Below are positions 7,922 through 14,908 of a stretch of DNA of 19,387 nt, piece by piece. The DNA lies in contig CAADXZ010000001.1 of NCBI GenBank assembly GCA_900753135.1, positions 1-19,387 of the forward strand. Reading direction: 5' to 3'. How positions within the stretch are numbered: the stretch's first letter is position 1; every line of letters begins with the position of its first letter. The notes beneath the pieces were generated by a model. It was not told the origin of the DNA and did no database searches. It saw nothing but the letters and a program-made list of their open reading frames with translations. This stretch comes from Clostridia bacterium (lineage in GTDB: Bacteria > Bacillota > Clostridia > TANB77 > UBA1234). A program made the position numbers and the translations under genes.

Positions 7922-9262
7922 ATGATAAAGAAAAATGACGATTTGGAAGTGAATATTTCTGATATAGGTTATGAAGGCGAAGGAATAGCGAAAATAGATG
8001 GCTACACAACTTTTATAAAAGGTGGATTAAAAGGCGAAAAAGTAAAAATTAAAATGCTAAAAGTAAATAAAAATTTTGGCTTTGCAAAACTACTTGAAGT
8101 ATTAGAAAAAAGTGATGAGAGAGAAGAGCCAATTTGTAATGCTTTTGGAAAATGTGGTGGATGCAATTTACAACATATTAACTATGAAGCACAATTAGAT
8201 TATAAGACAAGTATGGTAAAAAACACATTAAAAAAAGCTTTAGGATATGATGTTTATGTTGAACAAACGATAGGAATGGGAATACCATACAACTACAGAA
8301 ATAAAGCACAATATCCTGTAGTAGATGATAAAATAGGTTTCTTCGCAGGTAGAACACATGCTTTAATTGAAAACGAAAAATGTTACATACAAAATGAAAT
8401 ATCAGATAAGCTTGCAAAAGATGCTTTTAAAATATTAAAAAAGTATAATGTAAGTTCATATAGTGAGAAAAATGGAAAAGGCTGTTTAAGACATATAATA
8501 ACAAGAATAGGTATACATACAGGCGAGTTAATGCTTATATTAGTAACAAATGAAAAAAATATTAAACATAAAGATGAGATAGTTAGTGAACTAATTAAAG
8601 AATATCCAACGTTGAAATCAATAATACAAAATATAAATTCAAAGAATACTAATGTGATACTTGGAAACAAATGTACTACTTTGTATGGAGAAGGATATAT
8701 AACTGACATACTAGGCGAATACAAATTTAAAATATCACCACTGTCATTCTATCAAGTAAATCCAATACAAACAGAAGTGTTGTACAATTTAGCAAAAGAA
8801 TATGCAAACTTACAAGGAACAGAAACAGTATTTGATTTGTACTCGGGAATTGGAACAATATCGATTTTTATAGCAGATAGTGCTAAAAAAGTATATGGAG
8901 TAGAAGTAGTTGAACCAGCCGTTCTTGATGCAAGGGAAAATGCCGAAATAAATGAGATAAGAAATGTAGAGTTTATACAAGGAGAAGCTGAAGTAGTTGT
9001 TCCTCAAATGTATAAAGAAGGAAAAAAAGCAGATGTAGTATTTGTAGATCCACCAAGAAAAGGTTGTGATGAAAAATTACTAGAAACAATAAAAGAAATG
9101 AAAGCGGAAAAAGTAGTATATATAAGCTGTAATCCAGCAACATTAGCAAGAGACCTGAAATATTTAACTGATAACGGGTATGAAATTAAAAAAGTACAAC
9201 CAGTTGATATGTTTCCTCAAACAAATCATGTAGAGAATGTATGTTTATTAGAGAAAATATAA
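7922..9262 (+). CDS. rlmD: 23S rRNA (uracil-5-)-methyltransferase, RlmD/RlmCD type
   Basis: This SAM-dependent enzyme of the TrmA/RumA family makes 5-methyluridine in RNA; the Firmicutes homologue RlmCD modifies U747 and U1939 of 23S rRNA. The 446-residue protein shows an N-terminal TRAM domain (about 1-60), a [4Fe-4S] cluster motif with Cys72, Cys78, Cys81 and Cys154, the SAM-binding FDLYSGIG at 304-311, DPPRKGC at 376-382 and the catalytic ISCNPATLARD with nucleophile Cys403. The complete Fe-S set argues for rRNA rather than TrmA-type tRNA specificity. The ATG follows AAGGAGA at 7909-7915. A 108-nt AT-rich gap after truB holds no clear terminator or promoter, so its transcription is uncertain. 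Exact target base cannot be read from sequence. Confidence 0.92.
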   Translation: MIKKNDDLEVNISDIGYEGEGIAKIDGYTTFIKGGLKGEKVKIKMLKVNKNFGFAKLLEVLEKSDEREEPICNAFGKCGGCNLQHINYEAQLDYKTSMVKNTLKKALGYDVYVEQTIGMGIPYNYRNKAQYPVVDDKIGFFAGRTHALIENEKCYIQNEISDKLAKDAFKILKKYNVSSYSEKNGKGCLRHIITRIGIHTGELMLILVTNEKNIKHKDEIVSELIKEYPTLKSIIQNINSKNTNVILGNKCTTLYGEGYITDILGEYKFKISPLSFYQVNPIQTEVLYNLAKEYANLQGTETVFDLYSGIGTISIFIADSAKKVYGVEVVEPAVLDARENAEINEIRNVEFIQGEAEVVVPQMYKEGKKADVVFVDPPRKGCDEKLLETIKEMKAEKVVYISCNPATLARDLKYLTDNGYEIKKVQPVDMFPQTNHVENVCLLEKI

Positions 9263-9377
9263 AATGAAACAGAAATTAATGTGCATACACAATAATAATT
9301 TCTTCCAAGGTTTTTTTACTACTAGCATGAAAAGTAAAAATGTTTGATGTAATTGAGAAAAAATAAGAATGCCAACG

Positions 9378-9406
9378 TTGACATAAACTGATAAACGTGC
9401 TACAAT
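9378..9406 (+). promoter_or_regulatory. Strong sigma-A-type promoter for the TraX-family gene
   Basis: A perfect -35 TTGACA at 9378-9383 is followed by a 17-nt spacer and TACAAT at 9401-9406. It lies 60 nt upstream of the TTG start at 9466. The leader holds a small T-looped inverted repeat, TATCG/CGATA at 9432-9449, immediately before the AAGGAGTG ribosome binding site. The 203-nt gap between rlmD and this gene shows nothing else I can support; no clear terminator is visible after rlmD. Confidence 0.85.
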
Positions 9407-9465
9407 TGACCCGTGGAAAGTTTATTAAAACTATCGATTTTTTTCGATAAAAGGAGTGAAAAGAT

Positions 9466-10209
9466 TTGCAAAAGGATTTAAACTCTAATCATCTTAAGTT
9501 GATAGCAATAATTGCAATGACTGTGGATCACGTTGCTGATTTGATTTCGCCAATTGTTTCAAATGTGTATTTAACAACTTTTCTTCATGTGATTGGTAGG
9601 ATTACAGCACCAATAATGTTTTTCTTTATTTGTGAAGGATTCTTTTATACAAAGAATCTGAAGAAATACATTGCTAGAATGTTTTTGTTTGCAATCATAT
9701 CTCATTTTGCCTATTGCTTTGCTTTTGGAATAAATTATATACCTTTTAGTACGGGAAATATTTTTAATCAGACAAGTATAATGTGGTCGCTTGCTTTTTC
9801 AGTTGTCGCGCTGTATGTTACTAATAAAACTGATTTAAAAAAATGGCAACAAGTTTTGATTGTGCTTTTGATTTGTGTTATTACATTCAGTGCTGATTGG
9901 AGCTGTATTGCTGTTATGGCAATATTGTCAATGTATTCTAATAGAGGAAACTTGAAAAAGCAATTTCAAAGTATGTATTTTTGGATTGCAATTTATGGAA
10001 TTATTTCATACTTGTTTGTCGATAAAATATATGGGATTGTAACTTTTGCAACAGTATTGGTATATCCGTTCTTGAATAAATATAATGGTCAAAAAGGCAA
10101 TGTTAAGTGGTTAAAGTGGTTCTTCTACATATATTATCCATTACATCTTTTGATGATTGGTGTTTTAAGAGTTGTTTTGTATGGTAATGTTCCATTACTC
10201 TTTAATTAA
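9466..10209 (+). CDS. TraX-family integral membrane protein
   Basis: The product (247 residues) matches the TraX family, named for the F-plasmid pilin acetylase but common on Firmicutes chromosomes. Characteristic segments are the start LKLIAIIAMTVDHVADL (conserved DH), GRITAPIMFFFICEGFFYT, the KKYIARMFLFAIISHFAY stretch and the C-terminal YIYYPLHLLMIGVLR. About seven to eight hydrophobic segments run along the protein, so it is a polytopic inner-membrane protein, probably an acyltransferase-like enzyme; its substrate is unknown and pilin is unlikely. Translation starts at a TTG, 7 nt after a good AAGGAGTG. It is transcribed alone from a near-consensus promoter and ends at a strong terminator. 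No conjugation gene is nearby. Confidence 0.85.
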   Translation: MQKDLNSNHLKLIAIIAMTVDHVADLISPIVSNVYLTTFLHVIGRITAPIMFFFICEGFFYTKNLKKYIARMFLFAIISHFAYCFAFGINYIPFSTGNIFNQTSIMWSLAFSVVALYVTNKTDLKKWQQVLIVLLICVITFSADWSCIAVMAILSMYSNRGNLKKQFQSMYFWIAIYGIISYLFVDKIYGIVTFATVLVYPFLNKYNGQKGNVKWLKWFFYIYYPLHLLMIGVLRVVLYGNVPLLFN

Positions 10210-10221
10210 AAATAATAAGGG

Positions 10222-10280
10222 AGTAGCTAGTTGTTAATATGAATTAAGTTCAATTCATATTAACTAGCTACTTTTTTATT
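10222..10280 (+). terminator. Intrinsic terminator after the TraX-family gene
   Basis: Bases 10222-10230 pair with 10264-10272 and 10234-10245 pair with 10252-10263, leaving a 3-nt bulge and the 6-nt loop AAGTTC. A run of six T at 10272-10277 follows. The 21-bp stem plus T-run is a clear rho-independent terminator for the + strand. Confidence 0.92.
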
Positions 10281-10358
10281 GCTTCTTAAATTATTTATTA
10301 CAAGGTAATTGGGGTAAAATAATAATATATTGATGAGAATAAGTTAGGAGAATTATTT

Positions 10359-10487
10359 ATGTATAAAAATATTGATAATAAAAAGATGCTTTCTTTACAA
10401 GAGCTAATAGAATACCAAGCAGGACAGGTGGTTAGTAAGACTTTAGTACAAAATGAATTAGTGAGTGTTACTGTATTAATTATATAG
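10359..10487 (+). pseudogene. Truncated cupin-domain gene remnant (42 codons)
   Basis: A 42-residue reading frame starts at an ATG 7 nt after TAGGAGA (10345-10351). Its opening (KNIDNKKMLSLQELIEYQAG followed by QVVSKTLVQNELVSVTV) resembles, as I recall the family, the N-terminus of small clostridial cupin proteins, where an EYQxGQVVSKTL(A/V)QN stretch precedes the first beta-strand of the barrel. The frame stops after LII, before any metal-binding histidine motif, and no other frame continues the domain; a terminator hairpin begins 5 nt later. A deletion has probably removed the body of the gene. The intact ribosome binding site and start mean a short peptide could still be made. The rest of 10281-10609 holds only the following hairpin. 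Confidence 0.6.
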
Positions 10488-10491
10488 AAAA

Positions 10492-10525
10492 ACACCCCCA
10501 AAACTTGTTAAAGTTTCGGGGGTGT
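10492..10525 (-). terminator. Terminator of the SPFH/Tim44 operon (possibly bidirectional)
   Basis: ACACCCCC at 10492-10499 pairs with GGGGGTGT at 10518-10525; after one A-C mismatch, six more pairs (10501-10506 with 10511-10516) close a GTTA loop. On the - strand the stem runs into TTTTTC, giving a proper T-tract for the leftward genes ending at 10610. On the + strand no T-run follows, so it would end the cupin remnant transcript only weakly. Confidence 0.85.
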
Positions 10526-10609
10526 GTAAAATTAAATTATTGAAAATTGTTTTCTAATGATTATACTGTCACAGATAAGAATGAACATAGAGAGAGTTAA
10601 TTTATAAAA

Positions 10610-11512
10610 TTATCCTCTAAATGGTTCTAAATTGCTTAATACCCAGTCATGTTTACCTATTGTTATTATAGAGCCACAGTATTGACATTTACCTGATGAA
10701 GTTACTTTAGTTGGAGCACCACAGTTTGGACAGTTAGAAGTTTTCATTTCTTCGCCACTTTCCTGAGTTTTTACACCTTTTTTCCTTATAAAAGTCATCA
10801 AGTATGTTGTGTTCCTTCTTGTTGTAGTATCACCTTTTAATATCTTACCAGTTTCTTCATCCTTGATATAGTCTATCATAGAAGAGTTAAGAAGAATTTT
10901 TAGTGTATCTTTATCGTTATCTTGTGTGAATGAGTAAAGATTTGCATAATTTACGGCAATTCTATCCATTACATTTATTTGTTTCTTTTCAATGTAACGT
11001 TTTAACTGAGTTGAATGTTGTTCAAATAGTTCCTCTGTTTCAAAAGTTCTAATTTCTTCCCAATTTCTCTTGGTCCAGCATTCCTGTAATTTTACAAATG
11101 TACTTTTTGCCCAAGCTAAGAATTTATCCTCGTTAAAGAATTCATCGACTGCTCTAATGTCTGATAGAACCTTTTGTGGAGAAGAGCTTGAATTGTTGTT
11201 ATTATTTGAATATGTCATGTTTGGCTTGTTTGGTCTAGATGGTTTGTTTTTGTTGTTGCAAATAATTATGATAATAATAATTATTATTATAATTGAAAAA
11301 ACTCCGCCACCGCCACCTTCACCTGAACTAGATGAATCATAATCTGAAGAACTCCAGTCAGAACTACTCCAGTCAGAACTACTCCAATCAGAACCTCCCC
11401 AATCAGAGTCATATGATTCAAAGTCTCCAACATCAGCTATTGTAAGTGTTGTGAATGAAAGAGCAAGCATAAAAGTGAGGATAAGAGCTAATATCTTAGA
11501 ATATTTTTTCAC
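10610..11512 (-). CDS. Signal-peptide membrane protein with Tim44-like domain and zinc ribbon
   Basis: This 300-residue protein starts with a signal peptide (residues 1-26, cleavage likely after TIA). There follow five SDW(S/G)(S/G) pentapeptides at 36-60, a Gly-rich stretch, a membrane segment containing 11 consecutive isoleucines (74-84), an Asn/Ser linker, and an alpha/beta domain (about 115-245) that I read as Tim44-like (DEDKFLAWAKSTFVKLQECW-type start seen here as FFNEDKFLAWAKSTFVKLQ). It ends with a zinc ribbon, Cys261/264/276/279. With a cleaved signal the SDW repeats would face outside and the Tim44-like and zinc parts the cytoplasm. The GTG start at 11512 has AAGGAGGA 5 nt upstream and lies 18 nt after the SPFH gene, so both are one operon. 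Function unknown; envelope role inferred. Confidence 0.75.
   Translation of the reverse strand: MKKYSKILALILTFMLALSFTTLTIADVGDFESYDSDWGGSDWSSSDWSSSDWSSSDYDSSSSGEGGGGGVFSIIIIIIIIIIICNNKNKPSRPNKPNMTYSNNNNNSSSSPQKVLSDIRAVDEFFNEDKFLAWAKSTFVKLQECWTKRNWEEIRTFETEELFEQHSTQLKRYIEKKQINVMDRIAVNYANLYSFTQDNDKDTLKILLNSSMIDYIKDEETGKILKGDTTTRRNTTYLMTFIRKKGVKTQESGEEMKTSNCPNCGAPTKVTSSGKCQYCGSIITIGKHDWVLSNLEPFRG
11333..11407 (-). repeat. 15-bp in-frame tandem repeat encoding SDW(S/G)(S/G)
   Basis: Five consecutive 15-bp units encode the pentapeptides SDWGG, SDWSS, SDWSS, SDWSS and SDYDS. The central units are identical or nearly identical at the DNA level (CCAGTCAGAACTACT on the + strand), which suggests recent expansion by slippage. 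Gain or loss of a unit keeps the frame. Confidence 0.9.
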
Positions 11513-11530
11513 TTATATTCCTCCTTTTAA

Positions 11531-12778
11531 TTATTGTAATTTTTGACCACAATTATTGCAGAATTTGCTACCTGGTTTTACAGCATTTTTGCAATTTGGA
11601 CATTCGGTTATTTGTTGAGGTTTTTGATTCCCACAATTACTGCAGAATTTTCCTGTACATTTTGCACCACAAGAACATTCCCATTCTTCATCATTTGCAG
11701 TAGCAACTGGTGTATTTTCAGCTGTTTCAGCACCTTTTGTAGATGGAGCTGGATTATTAACATTTGCCTGATTTGGAGTTGGGGTTGTATAGCTTACATT
11801 GTTTGCTACATTAGATGTAACTCCTCCAAAAGTATTTCCTGAAGCCATGTTCATCATTCCAATTCCCATGAATCCATTTGCAGCACCATTTGAGTTAGAA
11901 GCAGCAGCTTCAACTGCATTTGCGTAAGCACTTGTAAGTCTACCTTGTTGTTGATATTGATCGCCTGCAAGTTCGTACTCATCAATTTTCTTCTTAGATT
12001 CGTCTGTTAATGTAACGCTTTCAACAACGAAAGCAAGTAATTGAATACCTCTGTCACTTATAGTTGCATCAACTTCTTCTTTAGCCATGATTGCTCTAAT
12101 TTCATCAGTTTTATTTGGTAAAGAAAGTGCTTCTATTTTGTATTCATCTTCAGACAAACTATTTAAAATGTTGCTAAATGCACCAACAACTTCAGAACGC
12201 ATTTGTTCAACTAATTCGTCTTTTCTATATACTGTTGCTGTACCACCAATTCTTTCCATAAAGATAGCAGGGTTACTAATTTTGAATGTGTATGTACCAA
12301 AGCATTTAATATCAAGTCTCATTGGTGTATATCCACCCATTCTTGCGTTTAAAAGTGGATGCCCCCAGTCTTTATATGGTACTGGATTTGGAGTACCGAA
12401 TTTATTTCCGATTATTTCTTTTACATTAAAGAAATAAACAGCTTGTTCTTTTGCAACTCCACCACCAAATTTGAATCTAGTCCACATTTCTTTAAATACG
12501 GCTCCAAAGTCACCACCGAAGAATGAAGGAGATGAGCTTGAGTCAAAAGTATAATAACCAGATTCTGCAGTTGCATCTAAGATTTTACCATTGTCATAAA
12601 TTACGGCAACTTGACCAGGTGCAACCATGATTGCACTCCCTTTTGATATTATCCCATCATCTGTTGATACTCTTTTCATAAGAATATCATTTCCCATGTC
12701 TTCACATTTAATTACTCTTAAAAACTGATCACCAAAGGTGCTACCTATGGCACTTGTTGCAGCTTTAATTAATCCCAT
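11531..12778 (-). CDS. SPFH-domain protein with two C-terminal zinc ribbons (YdjI-like)
   Basis: The 415-residue protein is an SPFH/band-7 family member of the type often labelled virion core protein and represented by B. subtilis YdjI. Residues about 45-265 form the SPFH region (SAIMVAPGQVAVIYDNGKIL start, DWGHPLLNARMGGYTPMRLD, EALSLPNKTDEIRAIMA, DRGIQLLAFVVESVTLTDES). A Gln/Ala-rich helix and a Gly/Met/Asn/Pro linker follow. Two zinc ribbons end it: Cys370/374/379/382 and Cys393/396/407/410. There is no signal peptide or membrane helix, so it is likely a membrane-associated scaffold. The ATG at 12778 follows AAAGGATG; an in-frame TTG at 12862 would overlap the promoter and is rejected. It leads the operon with the Tim44-like gene. 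YdjI works with a PspA paralogue; none is in this window. Confidence 0.85.
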   Translation of the reverse strand: MGLIKAATSAIGSTFGDQFLRVIKCEDMGNDILMKRVSTDDGIISKGSAIMVAPGQVAVIYDNGKILDATAESGYYTFDSSSSPSFFGGDFGAVFKEMWTRFKFGGGVAKEQAVYFFNVKEIIGNKFGTPNPVPYKDWGHPLLNARMGGYTPMRLDIKCFGTYTFKISNPAIFMERIGGTATVYRKDELVEQMRSEVVGAFSNILNSLSEDEYKIEALSLPNKTDEIRAIMAKEEVDATISDRGIQLLAFVVESVTLTDESKKKIDEYELAGDQYQQQGRLTSAYANAVEAAASNSNGAANGFMGIGMMNMASGNTFGGVTSNVANNVSYTTPTPNQANVNNPAPSTKGAETAENTPVATANDEEWECSCGAKCTGKFCSNCGNQKPQQITECPNCKNAVKPGSKFCNNCGQKLQ

Positions 12779-12807
12779 TAAAATCATCCTTTCTATATTT
12801 CGATTTA

Positions 12808-12857
12808 TTTTGACAAAATTCGAATACATATATATGATACTATTTTTTTTGTCAAAA
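12808..12857. promoter_or_regulatory. Pair of TTTTGwCAAAA palindromic boxes (putative operators)
   Basis: TTTTGACAAAA at 12808-12818 and TTTTGTCAAAA at 12847-12857 are exact reverse complements, and each is itself a palindrome around its central base. Centres are 39 nt apart. The upstream box covers the -35 element and the other lies just after the expected transcription start. This arrangement fits a repressor that binds both sites; no regulator gene is nearby, so this is inference. Confidence 0.5.
12827..12855 (-). promoter_or_regulatory. Promoter of the SPFH/Tim44 operon
   Basis: Reading leftward, TTGACA occupies 12855-12850 and, after a 17-nt spacer, TATATG occupies 12832-12827 (TATATA with a 15-nt spacer is the alternative). 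The SPFH start codon is about 50 nt further on. The 140-nt gap between this operon and the glycosyltransferase stop at 13004 shows no strong terminator, so some read-through from the glycosyltransferase is possible. Confidence 0.6.
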
Positions 12858-13003
12858 AGCAATCAAACATCTTTGTAAATTTTTGTTTAATATTTATTCA
12901 AAAAGTTGTGTATGTATACAAAAAATTAATTAATGTAAAAGAATTTTTCTTTCATTTAAAAATTATCTAGAATAGAAAATTAAAAATCTTCATATTTCTG
13001 GTA

Positions 13004-14161
13004 TTAAATCATTTTTAAGTATATTTCGTACATTTCTTTTACAGTATCATCCCAATTTTTATATAAATCCCTAAAAGCACCATCTGCAATTTTGTTATAA
13101 AACTCGCTATCAGTTATCATTTTTTCAATTTGATTAGCATAGTCGTCTATTGAATTTTTTGCAATTATTCCATTAACATTATTAGTAATAGTTGCAGTTG
13201 TTGCAGCACCTTCTATAAATATTGTAGGTGTGTGTTGTGATGCTGCTTCAACTTGTACAAGTGAACTTGCATCATAAAGTGAAGGAAATAGGAAAAGGTC
13301 TGCTCTTGCATAAATTTTCTTCATCAATTCTCTATCCGTAATTCTACCACATAATAATACTTCATTGCCTAACTGTAGTTCTTTTATTTTTTCCTTTAAT
13401 TTATCTTCATCTTGTCCGCTACCAACATATAACATTTTAAATTTGAATCCTCTGTCTTTTAATATTTTTAGTGATTCAACAATAAATAATACATTTTTTA
13501 ATATATTTATTCTTCCAACGAATAAGAATACTTTTTCATCATCTGAAATGTTATATTTTTTATTAATTTCTTTTTTGGCTAAATTTACATCTTCGACAGG
13601 TATCATATCAGTTGCGTTGTTAAGTACATCTGGTAATTTTTTTACACCATATTCTTCGTGGAAAATCCTTGCAATTTCAGAATTTACAGCATAACAATTA
13701 TCACATTTGTCAAATACTTTTACAATTTTATTTGTTAGTATGTTAGCAATAAAGTTTATTTTAGTTGCTCTCATAAAATCTTGTTTAAATTGACTGTGCA
13801 TAGTTGCAATAACTGGAATATTGTGCTCTTTAGCATATTTTATGCCTATTTTTCCTATTGAGAAAGGTGAATGAATATGAACAATATCCAAGTTACTTTT
13901 TTCTAATTCTTGTTTGAATTTTGTATCCATAGCAGGAGCAGGGAGTGAGTAATCAATAAAAAATAAAGGTATTGATTTTGCACGAACTACCTTATATGGA
14001 AGAGTTGTATCATCAAAATCTTTTTTTGGTATGGCTGGTGCAAAAACTGTTACATCATTAAATTTAGCAAATCTGCGTGCATAGTTATCTACCACCATTA
14101 CTACTCCATCAATCATTGGAAAAAATGTATCTATAAATAGTCCTATCTTTAATCTTTTCAT
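13004..14161 (-). CDS. Family 4 glycosyltransferase (GT-B fold)
   Basis: The 385-residue protein is a retaining GT4-type glycosyltransferase. The N-terminal acceptor domain begins KIGLFIDTFFPMIDGV and has DIVHIHSPFSIG at 92-103; the donor domain begins at LFVGRINILKN (Arg217, Lys222 expected to contact the nucleotide-sugar diphosphate). The usual E-x7-E motif reads D297-x7-E305 within PSLYDASSLVQVEAAS. The layout resembles diacylglycerol glucosyltransferases and related envelope glycolipid enzymes, so a peripheral membrane protein making a glycolipid is plausible, but substrate cannot be read from sequence. The ATG at 14161 is preceded by GAAGGGG. It is divergent from the HAM1-type genes and lies upstream of, on the same strand as, the SPFH operon. 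Confidence 0.85.
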   Translation of the reverse strand: MKRLKIGLFIDTFFPMIDGVVMVVDNYARRFAKFNDVTVFAPAIPKKDFDDTTLPYKVVRAKSIPLFFIDYSLPAPAMDTKFKQELEKSNLDIVHIHSPFSIGKIGIKYAKEHNIPVIATMHSQFKQDFMRATKINFIANILTNKIVKVFDKCDNCYAVNSEIARIFHEEYGVKKLPDVLNNATDMIPVEDVNLAKKEINKKYNISDDEKVFLFVGRINILKNVLFIVESLKILKDRGFKFKMLYVGSGQDEDKLKEKIKELQLGNEVLLCGRITDRELMKKIYARADLFLFPSLYDASSLVQVEAASQHTPTIFIEGAATTATITNNVNGIIAKNSIDDYANQIEKMITDSEFYNKIADGAFRDLYKNWDDTVKEMYEIYLKMI

Positions 14162-14189
14162 AAATCTACCCCTTCAATATTTTATTTTT

Positions 14190-14215
14190 AATGATATCAA
14201 AAATATTGTATCATT
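14190..14215. promoter_or_regulatory. Inverted repeat over the glycosyltransferase -10 (operator candidate)
   Basis: AATGATA at 14190-14196 and TATCATT at 14209-14215 are perfect 7-bp inverted arms separated by 12 bases. One arm overlaps the -10 TACAAT of the leftward promoter. The spacing fits a dimeric regulator, though the DNA is AT-rich and chance is possible. Confidence 0.4.
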
Positions 14216-14234
14216 TGTTGCTAGTACTGTACAA
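14205..14234 (-). promoter_or_regulatory. Promoter of the glycosyltransferase gene
   Basis: Leftward, TTGTAC at 14234-14229 is followed by an 18-nt spacer and TACAAT at 14210-14205, with a TG one base before the -10 (extended -10). The -35 shares its bases with the -35 of the rightward promoter. Confidence 0.65.
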
Positions 14235-14256
14235 GTATAAAATAATATGGTATAAC
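14228..14256 (+). promoter_or_regulatory. Promoter of the tandem HAM1-fold genes
   Basis: TGTACA at 14228-14233 serves as a weak -35, followed by a 17-nt spacer and TATAAC at 14251-14256, with TGG directly before it (extended -10). The coding start is 35 nt downstream of the -10. Confidence 0.6.
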
Positions 14257-14290
14257 ATGTTTGAAAAAATGTGAAAGAGGGTTGAAAAAG

Positions 14291-14908
14291 ATGAAAGTAT
14301 TATTTGCAACAACAAATCCTGCAAAAGTAAAAAAATATAAAGATTATTTAGCACAAAAAGGAATAGAATTATTGACATTAAAAGATATAAATCTCGAGCT
14401 TAATGTTGATGAAAATGGAAAAGATGCAGTTGAGAATGCCTACATAAAAGCTAAAACTTATTATGATGCAACAAAGATGCCAACAATAGGAATGGATAAT
14501 TCCTTATTTATTGAAGAATTGCCTAACGAAAAGCAACCTGGAACACATGTAAGAAGAGTAAATGGAAAAACATTAAATGATGATGAAATGATAGAATATT
14601 ATACTAATCTTGTAAAAGAAAATGGTGGCAAACTTACAGCAAAATGGGTATATGGTATGGTTGTTTATACAGATGCTGGTGCCAAGGAGTACACATGGAG
14701 TAAAGATCATTTTTATTTTGTAGACACACCTTGTAAAACTCGTAATGTGGGTTATCCTCTAGATTCGATAGCAATTGTTCCAGCATTTAATAAATATTTA
14801 GCAGAACTAACATTGGAAGATAAAGCTGAATATAAGAAAAATGATAAGATAGATGAGGTGGTTGATTTTATTGTAAATAGTCTAAAAAGTGAAGGAAATA
14901 GATTATGA
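14291..14908 (+). CDS. Divergent HAM1/ITPase-fold protein
   Basis: The 205-residue protein has the opening of a non-canonical purine NTP pyrophosphatase (FATTNPAKVKKYKDYL, then a DENGKDAVENAYIKAKTYYD stretch that matches the family helix). The active-site region differs: the canonical DDSG loop reads MDNSLFIEELP, the expected SFGFDPIF-type segment is replaced by NVGYPLDSIAIVPAFN, and the SHR motif near the end is missing. It could act on another modified nucleotide or have lost pyrophosphatase activity. The ATG at 14291 follows AGAGGG (14276-14281); an earlier in-frame start at 14261 lies before that site. Its stop overlaps the start of the canonical paralogue by 4 nt (ATGA), so the two are translationally coupled and probably interact or share a pathway. 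Confidence 0.75.
   Translation: MKVLFATTNPAKVKKYKDYLAQKGIELLTLKDINLELNVDENGKDAVENAYIKAKTYYDATKMPTIGMDNSLFIEELPNEKQPGTHVRRVNGKTLNDDEMIEYYTNLVKENGGKLTAKWVYGMVVYTDAGAKEYTWSKDHFYFVDTPCKTRNVGYPLDSIAIVPAFNKYLAELTLEDKAEYKKNDKIDEVVDFIVNSLKSEGNRL

Noticed and set aside
9263..9377. Possible terminator after rlmD
   Set aside because: The TTTTTTT at about 9312 is not preceded by a stable stem, and TGTG/CACA is only 4 bp.
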